Positions 45,023 to 53,677 of a stretch of 64,000 nt of DNA are shown one piece after another. A program made the position numbers and the translations under genes. The stretch comes from Baekduia alba. GTDB taxonomy: Bacteria; Actinomycetota; Thermoleophilia; Solirubrobacterales; Solirubrobacteraceae. Numbering within the stretch: position 1 is the stretch's first letter; every line of letters begins with the position of its first letter. The notes under the pieces were generated by a model that saw only the letters and a program-made list of their open reading frames with translations, made no database searches and had not been told where the DNA came from. The stretch is taken from NCBI RefSeq assembly GCF_028416635.1, contig NZ_CP114013.1:1550001-1614000 (forward strand), read 5' to 3'.

Positions 45023-45886
45023 ATGGCCGACGACGACCTCCAGTCCCACGAGCAGTACGACCCCGAGAGCACCGCGGGCATCCCCGAGCACGGGCGCGAG
45101 CGGCTCGCCCGGATGCGCGACCGCAGCCTGTTCACGAGCGACCTGTCGGTCAACGAGTTCCTGCTCGTCCGCGCCGCGGGCTTCGAGCCGCTGGGCCTCG
45201 TCGTGGGCTCGTCGATCTACCACATCGGCTTCCAGGCGAGCGCGTGGAACCGCAACCAGGAGATGGACGTCCTGACGCAGGCGATGTACCACGCCCGCGA
45301 GCTCGCCATGACGCGCATGGAGGAGGAGGCCGACCAGCTCGGCGCGGACGGCATCGTCGCGGTGCGCCTGGACGTCAGCCGGCGTGAATGGGGCAACGAC
45401 CTGGCGGAGTTCGTCGCGATCGGGACCGCCGTGCGCCACCGTGAGGGCAAGCTCCACCGCGCGCCGAGCGGCCGGCCGTTCACGAGCGACCTGAGCGGCC
45501 AGGACTTCTACACGTTGTTGAGTGCCGGGTACCGCCCGGTCGGCATGGTGATGGGGACGTGCGTCTACCACGTCGCCCACCAGGGGCTGGGGACCTGGCT
45601 CAAGCGGGTCGGGCGCAACGTCGAGATGCCGAACTTCACCCAGGCGCTCTACGACGCCCGCGAGCTGGCGATGGAGCGCATGCAGGCCGAGGCCGAGGCG
45701 GCGGAGGCCGAGGGGATCGTGGGCGTGCAACTCGTCGAGGGCAACCACGGCTGGTCCTCCCACGTGCTGGAGTACTTCGCGGTCGGCACCGCGGTCGTCC
45801 CGACGTCCGACATGCACGAGATCCCGGCGCCGTCGTTCGTCCTGAACCTGGACGACGCCCGGCAGTCCGGGTTCAAGGGGTTCTAG
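45023..45886 (+). CDS. Tandem YbjQ/heavy-metal-binding-domain protein 2
   Basis: 287 residues and a paralogue of the preceding gene: ARELAMTRMEEEADQLGADG with VAVRLDVSR and FVAIGTAVRHREG; then ARELAMERMQAEAEAAEAEG, VGVQLVEGNHG, YFAVGTAVVPT. A second SGQDF/SVNEF element starts each repeat (TSDLSVNEFLLVRAAGFEPLG; TSDLSGQDFYTLLSAGYRPVG), so the repeat unit is larger than plain YbjQ. An AGGAG site precedes the ATG. Function unknown. Confidence 0.8.
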   Translation: MADDDLQSHEQYDPESTAGIPEHGRERLARMRDRSLFTSDLSVNEFLLVRAAGFEPLGLVVGSSIYHIGFQASAWNRNQEMDVLTQAMYHARELAMTRMEEEADQLGADGIVAVRLDVSRREWGNDLAEFVAIGTAVRHREGKLHRAPSGRPFTSDLSGQDFYTLLSAGYRPVGMVMGTCVYHVAHQGLGTWLKRVGRNVEMPNFTQALYDARELAMERMQAEAEAAEAEGIVGVQLVEGNHGWSSHVLEYFAVGTAVVPTSDMHEIPAPSFVLNLDDARQSGFKGF

Positions 45887-45890
45887 AAGC

Positions 45891-45934
45891 GTTCACCGCC
45901 TGTTCACGTCTGGATCACTGAGCGGTCACAGTTG
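45891..45934 (+). promoter_or_regulatory. Four-unit PHO box before the TIM-barrel gene
   Basis: Contiguous 11-mers at 45891, 45902, 45913 and 45924: GTTCACCGCCT, GTTCACGTCTG, GATCACTGAGC, GGTCACAGTTG. All four keep the TCAC core. CAGGAT (45952-45957) follows after 17 nt and ends 6 nt before the GTG at 45964. Confidence 0.75.
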
Positions 45935-45963
45935 ATGGTCTTGGCCCGCGCCAGGATGTCGGC

Positions 45964-46833
45964 GTGACGATCGAGCTCGGCACTCGCCTCGGCCTCAGCG
46001 TCCATCGCGATCAGTGGCCCACGACGGCGCTGCTCGACTCCTATGAGTCGGCAGGCCTGAGCTGGGTGCAGATCCACACCCCGCCGCGCCCCATGCTGGC
46101 CGACCGGGAGCGGCGTCGCCGTCACGCTCGTGCGCTGCGCGCCGCCCTGGCTCCTCACGGCCTGCGGCTCGTTCTCCACGGCCCCGACGATCTCGTCGCC
46201 GGGACCCTCGAGCAGGACCGGGCCTTCGACGGGTTGATGGACTACGCGGCGGAGGCGGGTGCGGAGCTCGTCGTCTACCACGGCGCGGGCTTCACAGCGG
46301 CCGAGGAGCGCTCGCTGCGGCGCTTCGCCGCGCGGGCGGAGGCCCTGGACGTCGTCATCGCGGTGACGAACGTCGCGCCGATGTGGCCGTCGTCGCCGGA
46401 CCCGTCGCGCGCCGGCTACGACCCGCTCGCCGTCCGGGACCTCGTCCGCCGGCTCGGCTCACCGGCGGTCGGCATGCTGCTCGACGTCGGCCACGCGCAC
46501 CTGACCGCGTCGCTACGCGGCGGGAGCGCGGAGCGCGCGGTGCGCGCCGTGCTCGACGACGTCGTCCTCTTCGGCGTGCACGACAACCTTGGCGCTCGGC
46601 GCCACGACCTCGGGGCTCCCGGGGTCGACCCGCTTCGTCTCGACCTCCACCTGCCGCCCGGTGCGGGCTGCCTGCCCTGGGATCGCCTCGGCCCGCTGCT
46701 GGCCGACCACCGAGCACCGCTCATGCTCGACGTGGACCGCGCCCACGGCGTGGCGCCGGCGGCGCTGGCGGCCGGCGCCGCCGCGCTTCTGCGACGCGCG
46801 GCGGCGCTGGCCGCTCCAGCCGCGGCGGCCTGA
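45964..46833 (+). CDS. TIM-barrel sugar-phosphate isomerase/endonuclease IV-like protein
   Basis: 289 residues of the xylose-isomerase-like TIM-barrel superfamily (AP_endonuc_2). It starts IELGTRLGLSVHRDQWPT. Metal-type positions are in LVLHGPDDL (His), ELVVYHGAGFT (His), VTNVAPMW, MLLDVGHAHL (Asp, His) and LFGVHDNLGARRHDLG (His), with LMLDVDRAHG near the end. The usual Glu ligand in strand 4 (here VAVTNVAP) is not obvious. Its PHO box suggests a role in phosphate starvation, e.g. on phosphate esters or nucleic acids. The substrate is unknown. Confidence 0.72.
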   Translation: MTIELGTRLGLSVHRDQWPTTALLDSYESAGLSWVQIHTPPRPMLADRERRRRHARALRAALAPHGLRLVLHGPDDLVAGTLEQDRAFDGLMDYAAEAGAELVVYHGAGFTAAEERSLRRFAARAEALDVVIAVTNVAPMWPSSPDPSRAGYDPLAVRDLVRRLGSPAVGMLLDVGHAHLTASLRGGSAERAVRAVLDDVVLFGVHDNLGARRHDLGAPGVDPLRLDLHLPPGAGCLPWDRLGPLLADHRAPLMLDVDRAHGVAPAALAAGAAALLRRAAALAAPAAAA

Positions 46834-46836
46834 GCC

Positions 46837-47310
46837 TCAGTCCTCGACCGGCACCGGCTCGTCGAAGATGTCCGCGATCGCGTCGAGCGCCTGCTGCTCG
46901 CGCTCGCTGACGGGCTTGCCGCCGATCCCGAGGAAGCTGCCCTCCTTGTGGGCGGCCGCGACGCCCTCAGCCAAGGTGTAGACGAACCGCTTGTACTCCA
47001 CCAACTCGTCGTCGTGGGCGGTGCGGTCGAGGATCCGGACCGCGCGGCGCAGCTGCTCGAGCGCGGCGCTGCGGATGTCCTCGGGCGTCTTGGGGCGGGT
47101 CGCGGAGTTGAGCGTGGGCGCGGTGGAGAGCACGCTCTCCAGCAGCTCGCCGGGCTGGCGCGTGCGCGCTTCGGCGTAGCCGCGCGAGAGCGCGACGGAC
47201 TCGCGGAGGTTGCCGCCCGCCTCGGCCGAGGCGACCAGCAGGCCGGCGAGGGCGGGGGCGGTGGTGATCACCGCCCAGTCCTCGGCGTTGAACGAGGCCT
47301 TGGTCGTCAT
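46837..47310 (-). CDS. Conserved helical hypothetical protein
   Basis: 157 residues. Starts TTKASFNAEDWAVITTAPAL then LAGLLVASAEAGGNLRESVA, with ARTRQPGELLESVLSTAP and VYTLAEGVAAAHKEGSFLGI. All-helical, acidic. Similar sequences occur widely in actinobacteria without known function (recollection, not searched). A -10 TACCAT lies 7 nt before the ATG. Converges with the TIM-barrel gene at 3 bp. Confidence 0.7.
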   Translation of the reverse strand: MTTKASFNAEDWAVITTAPALAGLLVASAEAGGNLRESVALSRGYAEARTRQPGELLESVLSTAPTLNSATRPKTPEDIRSAALEQLRRAVRILDRTAHDDELVEYKRFVYTLAEGVAAAHKEGSFLGIGGKPVSEREQQALDAIADIFDEPVPVED

Positions 47311-47317
47311 GGCCTCG

Positions 47318-47323
47318 ATGGTA
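47318..47323 (-). promoter_or_regulatory. -10 element of the helical hypothetical gene
   Basis: TACCAT on the minus strand, 7 nt before the ATG at 47310. Confidence 0.5.
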
Positions 47324-47357
47324 GGCGGCGGCGAGTTGTGGCACCGTTCCCGACCCC

Positions 47358-48386
47358 ATGCTCGTCATCTTCAGCCCCGACGCGACCCCTGCCCAGATCG
47401 ACGCCGTCACGGAGCGGATCCTCGCGACCGGCGCCGGCGCGCAGCGCGTCGTCGGCGCGGAGCAGACCGTCATCGGCGTCATCGACGCCGACCGCGACCA
47501 CATCGTCAGCCTTGAGCTGGACGCCGATCCAGGCGTCGACCGCGTCGTCCCGGTCTCCTCGCCCTACAAGCTCGCCCACCGCCACCGCCACGGCGACCGC
47601 CCGCACCCGGTCGACGTCGCCGGCGTCTCGTTCGGCGGCCCGGACGCCGACTTCCGGCTGATCCTCGGCCCGTGCGCGGTCGAGTCCGCCGACCAGACGC
47701 TCACCGCCGCCCGCGCGTGCGCCGACGCCGGCGCCGACCTCCTGCGCGGCGGCGCCTTCAAGCCGCGCACCAGCCCGTACGCGTTCCAGGGGCTGGGTGT
47801 CGAGGGCCTGAAGATCCTCGCCGACGCGCGCGCCGAGACCGGCCTGCCGGTCGTCACCGAGCTCACCGACCTGCGCGACATCGACGTGGTCGTCGAGTAC
47901 GCCGACTGCATCCAGGTCGGCGCGCGCAACATGCAGCACTTCCCGCTGCTGACCGAGCTCGGCCGGGCCGGGCTGCCGGTGCTCCTCAAGCGCGGGATGG
48001 GCGCGTCGATCGACGACTTCCTGCTCGCCGCCGAGTACATCCTCACCGAGGGCAACCAGCACGTCGTCCTGTGCGAGCGCGGGATCCACGCCAAGGCGAC
48101 CCCGGCTCGGTCCTGCCTGGACCTCGCCGCGGTGACGGTCCTGAAGGAGCACACGCACCTCCCGGTGATCGTCGACCCGTCCCACGCCGCCGGCCGCCGC
48201 GCGCTCGTCGAGCCGCTCGCGCTGGCCGCGGCCGCCTGCGGCGCCGACGGCCTGATCGTCGAATGCCACCCGGACCCCCGCAACGCCCGCTGCGACGGCC
48301 CCCAGGCGATCACGCTGGACTCGCTGCCGGCCTTCGCGTCGAGGGTTCGCGCCGTGGCGCAGGTCGCGCAGGGCGCGCCGGCGTAA
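47358..48386 (+). CDS. aroF: 3-deoxy-7-phosphoheptulonate synthase
   Basis: 342 residues: N-terminal ferredoxin-like regulatory domain (~1-70, LVIFSPDATPAQIDAVTERI) and a DAHP synthase barrel. Catalytic motifs: LILGPCAVESADQTL, LLRGGAFKPRTSPYAFQGLG, IQVGARNMQHFPLL, LLKRGMGASIDDFL, VLCERGIHAKAT, and IVDPSHAAGRRALV. It condenses phosphoenolpyruvate and erythrose 4-phosphate, the first step of aromatic amino acid synthesis. The form with N-terminal domain is like that of Thermotoga and Bacillus, in which Tyr or chorismate-derived metabolites inhibit. Confidence 0.95.
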   Translation: MLVIFSPDATPAQIDAVTERILATGAGAQRVVGAEQTVIGVIDADRDHIVSLELDADPGVDRVVPVSSPYKLAHRHRHGDRPHPVDVAGVSFGGPDADFRLILGPCAVESADQTLTAARACADAGADLLRGGAFKPRTSPYAFQGLGVEGLKILADARAETGLPVVTELTDLRDIDVVVEYADCIQVGARNMQHFPLLTELGRAGLPVLLKRGMGASIDDFLLAAEYILTEGNQHVVLCERGIHAKATPARSCLDLAAVTVLKEHTHLPVIVDPSHAAGRRALVEPLALAAAACGADGLIVECHPDPRNARCDGPQAITLDSLPAFASRVRAVAQVAQGAPA

Positions 48387-48392
48387 CCGCGC

Positions 48393-48423
48393 TTGACTTC
48401 AAGCTCACTTGAGCTTGCATCAT
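48393..48423 (+). promoter_or_regulatory. SoxR/MerR-type promoter-operator
   Basis: TTGACT (-35, 48393-48398), then a dyad TCAAG-CTCA-CTTGA (48399-48412) in a 19-nt spacer, and CATCAT (48418-48423) as -10. A long spacer filled with TCAAG...CTTGA is the hallmark of SoxR-like MerR activators, e.g. CCTCAAG...CTTGAGG in the enteric soxS promoter. No MerR gene is in the window. Confidence 0.6.
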
Positions 48424-48430
48424 GGTCGGC

Positions 48431-48799
48431 ATGACCACGCAGACCACAGCCTCAGCAAGTGAGCGGATCACCGCCGAAGTCACGTCCTGGCCCGGCGTCA
48501 GCGCCGGCTTCGGCCGGCGCGGGGAGTGGGCGTTCAGGGTCGGCACGCGGGAGATCGGCCACCTGCACGGCGACCATGTGGCCCACTTCGGCTTCCCCAA
48601 GGACGTCTTCGACGAGCTCTTCGCCGCCGGCCGGATCGTCCACCATCCGGTCTTCCCCGACCGCCGCGGCCCGGGGGCGCGGCGGATCGAGGACGACGCG
48701 GACGTGGAGGACGTGATCGCGCTCCTGCGCGAGCAGTACGAGCGCGTGGCTAGCCGGCCGTCGCCCGCTGATAGCGACGGATCGCCAGCGGCACGGTGA
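48431..48799 (+). CDS. DUF5519 (luciferase-family) protein
   Basis: 122 residues. SERITAEVTSWPGVSAGFGR, GTREIGHLHGDHVAHFGFPK, DVFDELFAAGRIVHHPVFPD, EDVIALLREQYERV: the pattern of DUF5519, small proteins annotated as luciferase-family without proven activity. The conserved HLHGDHVAHF holds His that could bind metal. ATG 48431 is chosen since it lies 7 nt after the -10; ATG 48422 overlaps it. Its SoxR-like operator suggests response to redox-active compounds or nitric oxide. The last 50 bp overlap the DrrB-type gene on the other strand. Confidence 0.75.
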   Translation: MTTQTTASASERITAEVTSWPGVSAGFGRRGEWAFRVGTREIGHLHGDHVAHFGFPKDVFDELFAAGRIVHHPVFPDRRGPGARRIEDDADVEDVIALLREQYERVASRPSPADSDGSPAAR

Positions 48800-49585
48800 C
48801 GGCGAGGATCGCCAGCGACCAGGCGATCGCCGACACGGCCGGGTGATGCAGCGGCCAGGGCGTGTCGGCGCCGACGGCGGAGGGGTTGCCGAACAGGTCG
48901 CGCAACGCCGCGACGACCGAGCTGAGGGGGTTGTAGTCGGCGAGCGTCCGGACGAACTTGTCCATGCCCTGGGTCGGAACGTAGGAGTTGGCCAGGAACG
49001 TCAGCGGGAACAGCACCACGAGGCCGAGGCCCTGCGCGGCGTCGGGCGCCCGGACGAGCATCCCGACGAGCGTGCCGAACCACAGCATGGCCAAGGTGAA
49101 CAACATGAGCACGCCAAAGCCGGCGGCCGCGTGCCACACGTCGGTGTGGATGCCCCAGCCGACGATCAGGCCGCTGCCGACCAGCACCACCAACCCGATC
49201 AGCGCGGACGCGAAGTCCGCGAGCACGCGGCCGCTCAGGACCGCCGATCGCGCCATCGGCAGAGCGCGGAACCGGTCCACGACGCCGGTGTGCAGGTCCT
49301 CGGCCATCGACGTCGCCGCGCCGATGAACGTGAAGGCCATGGTCTGGGCGAAGATCCCGGCCATCAGGAACTCCTTGTAGTCGCCGCCGCCGGGGATCGC
49401 GATCGCGCCCCCGAAGATGTAGGCGAAGAGCAACACGAACATCAACGGCTGAACGGTGACGTCGAGCAGCTTCTCGGGCACGTAGCGGACGTGCGTCAGG
49501 TTGCGCTGGGCGACGGTGAAGCCGTCGGCGACGGCCCACTTCAGCTTCGCGACCATGCGGCCGGCTTGCGAGCGCTCTGCGCGAG

Positions 49586-49589
<4 letters not shown>
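48750..49589 (-). CDS. ABC-2 permease (DrrB-type)
   Basis: 279 residues, six helices. N-terminal LTHVRYVPEKLLDVTVQPLM, then MFVLLFAYIFGGAIAIPGGG, the loop GVVDRFRALPMARSAVLSGR typical of DrrB, and LGLVVLFPLTFLANSYVPTQ. Partner of the ATPase at 49586-50347, from which it overlaps 4 bp. Daunorubicin-type drug or lipid exporter. Confidence 0.92.
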
Positions 49590-50347
<758 letters not shown>

Positions 50348-50363
50348 CGAGTTCGAGGTTGTT

Positions 50364-50412
50364 CGTACGGTGTACGTCTACCGTACGGCGTACGATGGCA
50401 GTACGCTGTACG
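50364..50412. promoter_or_regulatory. Triple TetR operator at 18-bp period
   Basis: Three 13-mers at 50364, 50382 and 50400: CGTACGGTGTACG, CGTACGGCGTACG, AGTACGCTGTACG. Each is a near-palindrome GTAC-G-n-n-GTAC. The third overlaps the TACGCT -10 (50402-50407) of the TetR gene, ending 6 nt before its ATG. Confidence 0.75.
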
Positions 50413-50413
50413 A

Positions 50414-51310
50414 ATGTCAAGCGACCCTCCGCGCAAGCGCCCGACCCGCCAGGAGCGTGAGGAGCAGGCGGCCGCACGCCGGCGCAAGCGCGGGCGTGGC
50501 CGCCCCGGCGAGGACCCGCAGGGCAACATGGGCGTGCCGAGCCTCGGGGTCGACGGGCCCTTCGGCCTCCTCTGGGCCGACCCGCGCGAGGTCGCGCCGG
50601 CCGGCCCCCGCCGCGGCGGTCGCGGCCGGAGCGGCGGCGGCCTGCTCACGCGCGACGAGATCGTCCGCGCCGCGCTGCAGATCGCCGCCACGGACGGGGC
50701 GGAGGCGATCTCGATGCGCCGCATCGCGTCCGAGCTCGGCGTCGGGACGATGTCGCTCTACCACCACGTCCCGACCAAGGACGACCTCCTCGACCTCATG
50801 CAGGACGTCGTGATGGGCGAGCTCGTGATCCCCGATGACGAGCTGCCGGGCAACTGGCGCGACGCCCTCGCGGCGATCAGCCGCCGCACCTACCTCGTGT
50901 ATCGCCGACACCAGTGGATGGTGTCCGGCGTGTGGGAGCGGCCGCAGATGGGCCCGCGCGCGTTCGCCCACATCGAGCAGTCGCTCGGGATCTTCGCCGG
51001 GCTCGACCTCGGCGTGCAGGAGATCGGCGAGATCCTCGGCGCGGCCGACGACTACGTGATCGGGTTCGTCACGCGCCAGGTGGCGACCGAGCGCGCGCTC
51101 CGGCGCTCCGGCCTGTCCATGGAGGCCTACCAGCAGGCGCTCGAGCCCTACGTGCAGCGCCTGGTCGCGCAGGGCGACTACCCCAACCTGCGGCGCTTCG
51201 TCGCCGAGGCCGGGCAGGCGGAGGACGAGCCGCGCTTCGAGCGCGGGCTGGCCTTCATGTTGGACGGGGTCGCCGCCGCGCTGGAGCGCCGCGACCCGTC
51301 CGGCGCCTGA
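50414..51310 (+). CDS. TetR family regulator of the DrrAB exporter, long basic N-terminus
   Basis: 298 residues. An ~85-residue Arg/Gly-rich leader (RKRPTRQEREEQAAARRRKR; GPRRGGRGRSGGGLLTRDE) precedes the HTH: EIVRAALQIAATDGAEAISM, RRIASELGVGTMSLYHHVPT (recognition helix ends SLYHHV), KDDLLDLMQDVVM. The C-terminal ligand domain is the TetR_C_1 type (WRDALAAISRRTYLVYRRHQ; FAGLDLGVQEIGEILGAADD). It probably represses itself and the exporter through the triple operator. The leader is unlike other TetR proteins and may contact DNA outside the operator. Confidence 0.88.
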   Translation: MSSDPPRKRPTRQEREEQAAARRRKRGRGRPGEDPQGNMGVPSLGVDGPFGLLWADPREVAPAGPRRGGRGRSGGGLLTRDEIVRAALQIAATDGAEAISMRRIASELGVGTMSLYHHVPTKDDLLDLMQDVVMGELVIPDDELPGNWRDALAAISRRTYLVYRRHQWMVSGVWERPQMGPRAFAHIEQSLGIFAGLDLGVQEIGEILGAADDYVIGFVTRQVATERALRRSGLSMEAYQQALEPYVQRLVAQGDYPNLRRFVAEAGQAEDEPRFERGLAFMLDGVAAALERRDPSGA

Positions 51311-51312
51311 CG

Positions 51313-51356
51313 GTTCACCTCCCGGTCACATCATGTTGGCCGGCCGTTCACAGAAG
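51313..51356 (+). promoter_or_regulatory. PHO box before the PHP-glycosyltransferase gene
   Basis: 11-mers at 51313, 51324, 51335 and 51346: GTTCACCTCCC, GGTCACATCAT, GTTGGCCGGCC, GTTCACAGAAG; the third is degenerate. A GAGGAT hexamer (51370-51375) follows and ends 10 nt before ATG 51386. Confidence 0.7.
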
Positions 51357-51385
51357 GCCCTGCAAACCTGAGGATTCTGCCGTGC

Positions 51386-53677
51386 ATGACCGCGCGTACG
51401 AGCCGGGCCGACCTGCACTGCCACTCGACCGCCTCGCAGCTGTCGAAGCTCGGGGTCCAGCGCGCGCTCGGACTTCCCGAGTGCGCGACGCCGCCGCACG
51501 AGGTCCTGGAGCTCGCGCTCGCGCGCGGCATGGACTTCGTCACGATCACCGACCACGACACGATCGCCGGCGTCCTGGAGATCGCGGGCGACCCGCGCGT
51601 CTTCATCTCGGTCGAGCTGACCTGCTGGTTCCGCGAGGAGCCGCAGGCCGTCCACGTGCTGTGCCTCGGGATCACGCCCGACCAGTTCGCCGAGCTGCAG
51701 GCCATCAGCAACTGCGTGGAGTCGGTCGCCGAGCACCTGCACGACCGCGAGATCGCCTGCGCGCTCGCGCACCCGTTCTACGCGGTCGAGGCGCCGCTGA
51801 CCCCGCGCCATCGCCGGCGGCTCGCGCAGCTCTTCCCAGTCTGGGAGGTCCGCAACGGCGCGCGGGCCCAGGAGCTCAACCTCCCCGCCTCCATCTACGT
51901 CGAGACGCACGGCGGCACCGGCGTCGGCGGCTCCGACGACCACGCCGGGGTCGACATCGGCCGCACGTTCACCGAGACGCCGCTCGCCGAGACGCCGTTC
52001 GCGTTCCTCCAGCACATCCGCCAGGGCCGGGCGCGCGCGGCCGGCGACCAGGGCAGCGCCGCCAAGTGGGCGCATGCCGCGATGGCGCTCGCCGTCCGCT
52101 CGCTCGACCACGACGGCGCGCGCCGGACCGAGGACGACAACCTGGATCCCGCCACCGTCCTGCGGATGGTCGAGCGCGTGATGAGCGACGGCGAGGCGCG
52201 CAGCGGCGCGATGGGCGCCGACCTCCAGCCCGCCGACGCCCGCGGGCTGCTGCGCGCCTGGCTCGACGCGGTCGACCTCGGCCACCTCGGCAGCGCCGAC
52301 CTGCTCGCCGCGATGCAGGACGACGAGTTCCGCCACGCCGACCTCTTCCGCCGCGCGCGCCGCACCCACGAGCGCAAGCTCGCCCGCGTGGTCGACGAGA
52401 TCGTCGCGGGCGTCGGCGCGCACGGCGCCCAGGGCCTCGCCGCGGGCGCCGCGAACCTCTTCGACGCCTGCGTCGCCGCGATCCCCTACGCGCCGGCCGC
52501 CGCCTTCCTGGGCAAGGAGAAGTCCAAGCTCACGCCGCGCGAGGACGGCGCGCCGCGGCGCGTCGCGCTGGTCGCCGACGGCGTCGGCGGGATGCACGGC
52601 GTGACGCACACGCTCGCCGAGCTGCGCCACCGCGGCGTGCCGGGCTTCGAGGTCGAGGTCGTCTCCACCGACCCGATCGCCGACCGCCGCCTCGGCGCGG
52701 TCGCCGAGGTCGAGGTTCCCTTCTACGCGGGCCTGCAGGTCGGCGTGCCGAGCCTCCCGACGATCGTCGAGGCGCTGGCCGAGGGCCGCTACGACCTCGT
52801 CCACCTCTGCTCGCCGGGCCCGGCCGGCATCGCCGCGCTGCTGACCGCGCGCGTCATGGACCTGCCGGTGCTCGGCAGCTACCACACCGAGCTGGCCGCC
52901 TACGCGGGCGTGCGCTCCGCCGACCCGATGTTGGAGGCCTTCGCCCAGGCCGCCATGTCAATGTTCTACGCCCAGTGCGAGGTCGTGCTGTCGCCGAGCG
53001 AGGCGAGCGACGCGGTGCTCGGCACGCTCGGCATCGACGCCGACCGCGTCGGCCGCTGGGACCGCGGGGTGGACGTCGACCGCTTCTCGCCCGACCGACG
53101 CAAGGACCATGCCTTCCAGGGCGAGGTCAACGTCCTGTACACGGGCCGGCTGACGCGGGAGAAGGGCGCCGACCTGCTGGCCGACGCGTTCCTCGCGGCG
53201 CGCCGCCGCGACCCGCGGCTGCACCTCGTCCTGGCCGGTGGCGGCCCCGAGGAGCACGTCCTGCGCGAGCGCCTCGGCGAGCACGCGACGTTCCTGGGCT
53301 GGTTGGAGGGCGACGCCCTGGCCGACGCCTACGCGTCCGCCGACCTCTTCCTCTTCGCCAGCCGCACCGACACCTTCGGGCAGGTGCTGCTGGAGGCGCA
53401 GGCCAGCGGCCTGCCGGTCGTCGCGGTCGCCGAGGGCGGTCCGTGCTCGATCGTCGAGGACGGCGTGACCGGCCGGCTGGTCGCGCCCGACGCGCGGGCG
53501 CTCGCCGACGCGGTCGTCGCGCTCGCCGCCGACCCGGACGCGCGCGCCCGCCTCGCCGCCGCCGCCCGGAGCGCGGTCGCGCAGCGCACCTGGGACCGAG
53601 CGCTCGAGCGCCTCGCCGCCGGCTATCGCCGCGCGCTGGACGGCGCGGCGGCTCGCGAGGTGCGCCATGCCGCCTGA
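51386..53677 (+). CDS. PHP-domain phosphoesterase fused to family 4 glycosyltransferase
   Basis: 763 residues. PHP part ~1-300: SRADLHCHSTASQLSKLG (metal His), VTITDHDTIAGV, CALAHPFYAVEAP (His), VGGSDDHAGVDIGRTFTE. From ~390 a GT4 fold: VALVADGVGGMHGVTHTLAEL (donor-site Gly loop), LYTGRLTREKGADLLADAFL, LVLAGGGPEEHVLRERL, SRTDTFGQVLLEAQASGLPV (E-x7-E). The middle (~300-390) is helical. It could both add a sugar and remove a phosphate from an acceptor or product. Relatives are glycolipid mannosyl/glucosyltransferases (inference). First gene of a PHO-box-led cluster; overlaps the next by 11 bp. Confidence 0.85.
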   Translation: MTARTSRADLHCHSTASQLSKLGVQRALGLPECATPPHEVLELALARGMDFVTITDHDTIAGVLEIAGDPRVFISVELTCWFREEPQAVHVLCLGITPDQFAELQAISNCVESVAEHLHDREIACALAHPFYAVEAPLTPRHRRRLAQLFPVWEVRNGARAQELNLPASIYVETHGGTGVGGSDDHAGVDIGRTFTETPLAETPFAFLQHIRQGRARAAGDQGSAAKWAHAAMALAVRSLDHDGARRTEDDNLDPATVLRMVERVMSDGEARSGAMGADLQPADARGLLRAWLDAVDLGHLGSADLLAAMQDDEFRHADLFRRARRTHERKLARVVDEIVAGVGAHGAQGLAAGAANLFDACVAAIPYAPAAAFLGKEKSKLTPREDGAPRRVALVADGVGGMHGVTHTLAELRHRGVPGFEVEVVSTDPIADRRLGAVAEVEVPFYAGLQVGVPSLPTIVEALAEGRYDLVHLCSPGPAGIAALLTARVMDLPVLGSYHTELAAYAGVRSADPMLEAFAQAAMSMFYAQCEVVLSPSEASDAVLGTLGIDADRVGRWDRGVDVDRFSPDRRKDHAFQGEVNVLYTGRLTREKGADLLADAFLAARRRDPRLHLVLAGGGPEEHVLRERLGEHATFLGWLEGDALADAYASADLFLFASRTDTFGQVLLEAQASGLPVVAVAEGGPCSIVEDGVTGRLVAPDARALADAVVALAADPDARARLAAAARSAVAQRTWDRALERLAAGYRRALDGAAAREVRHAA

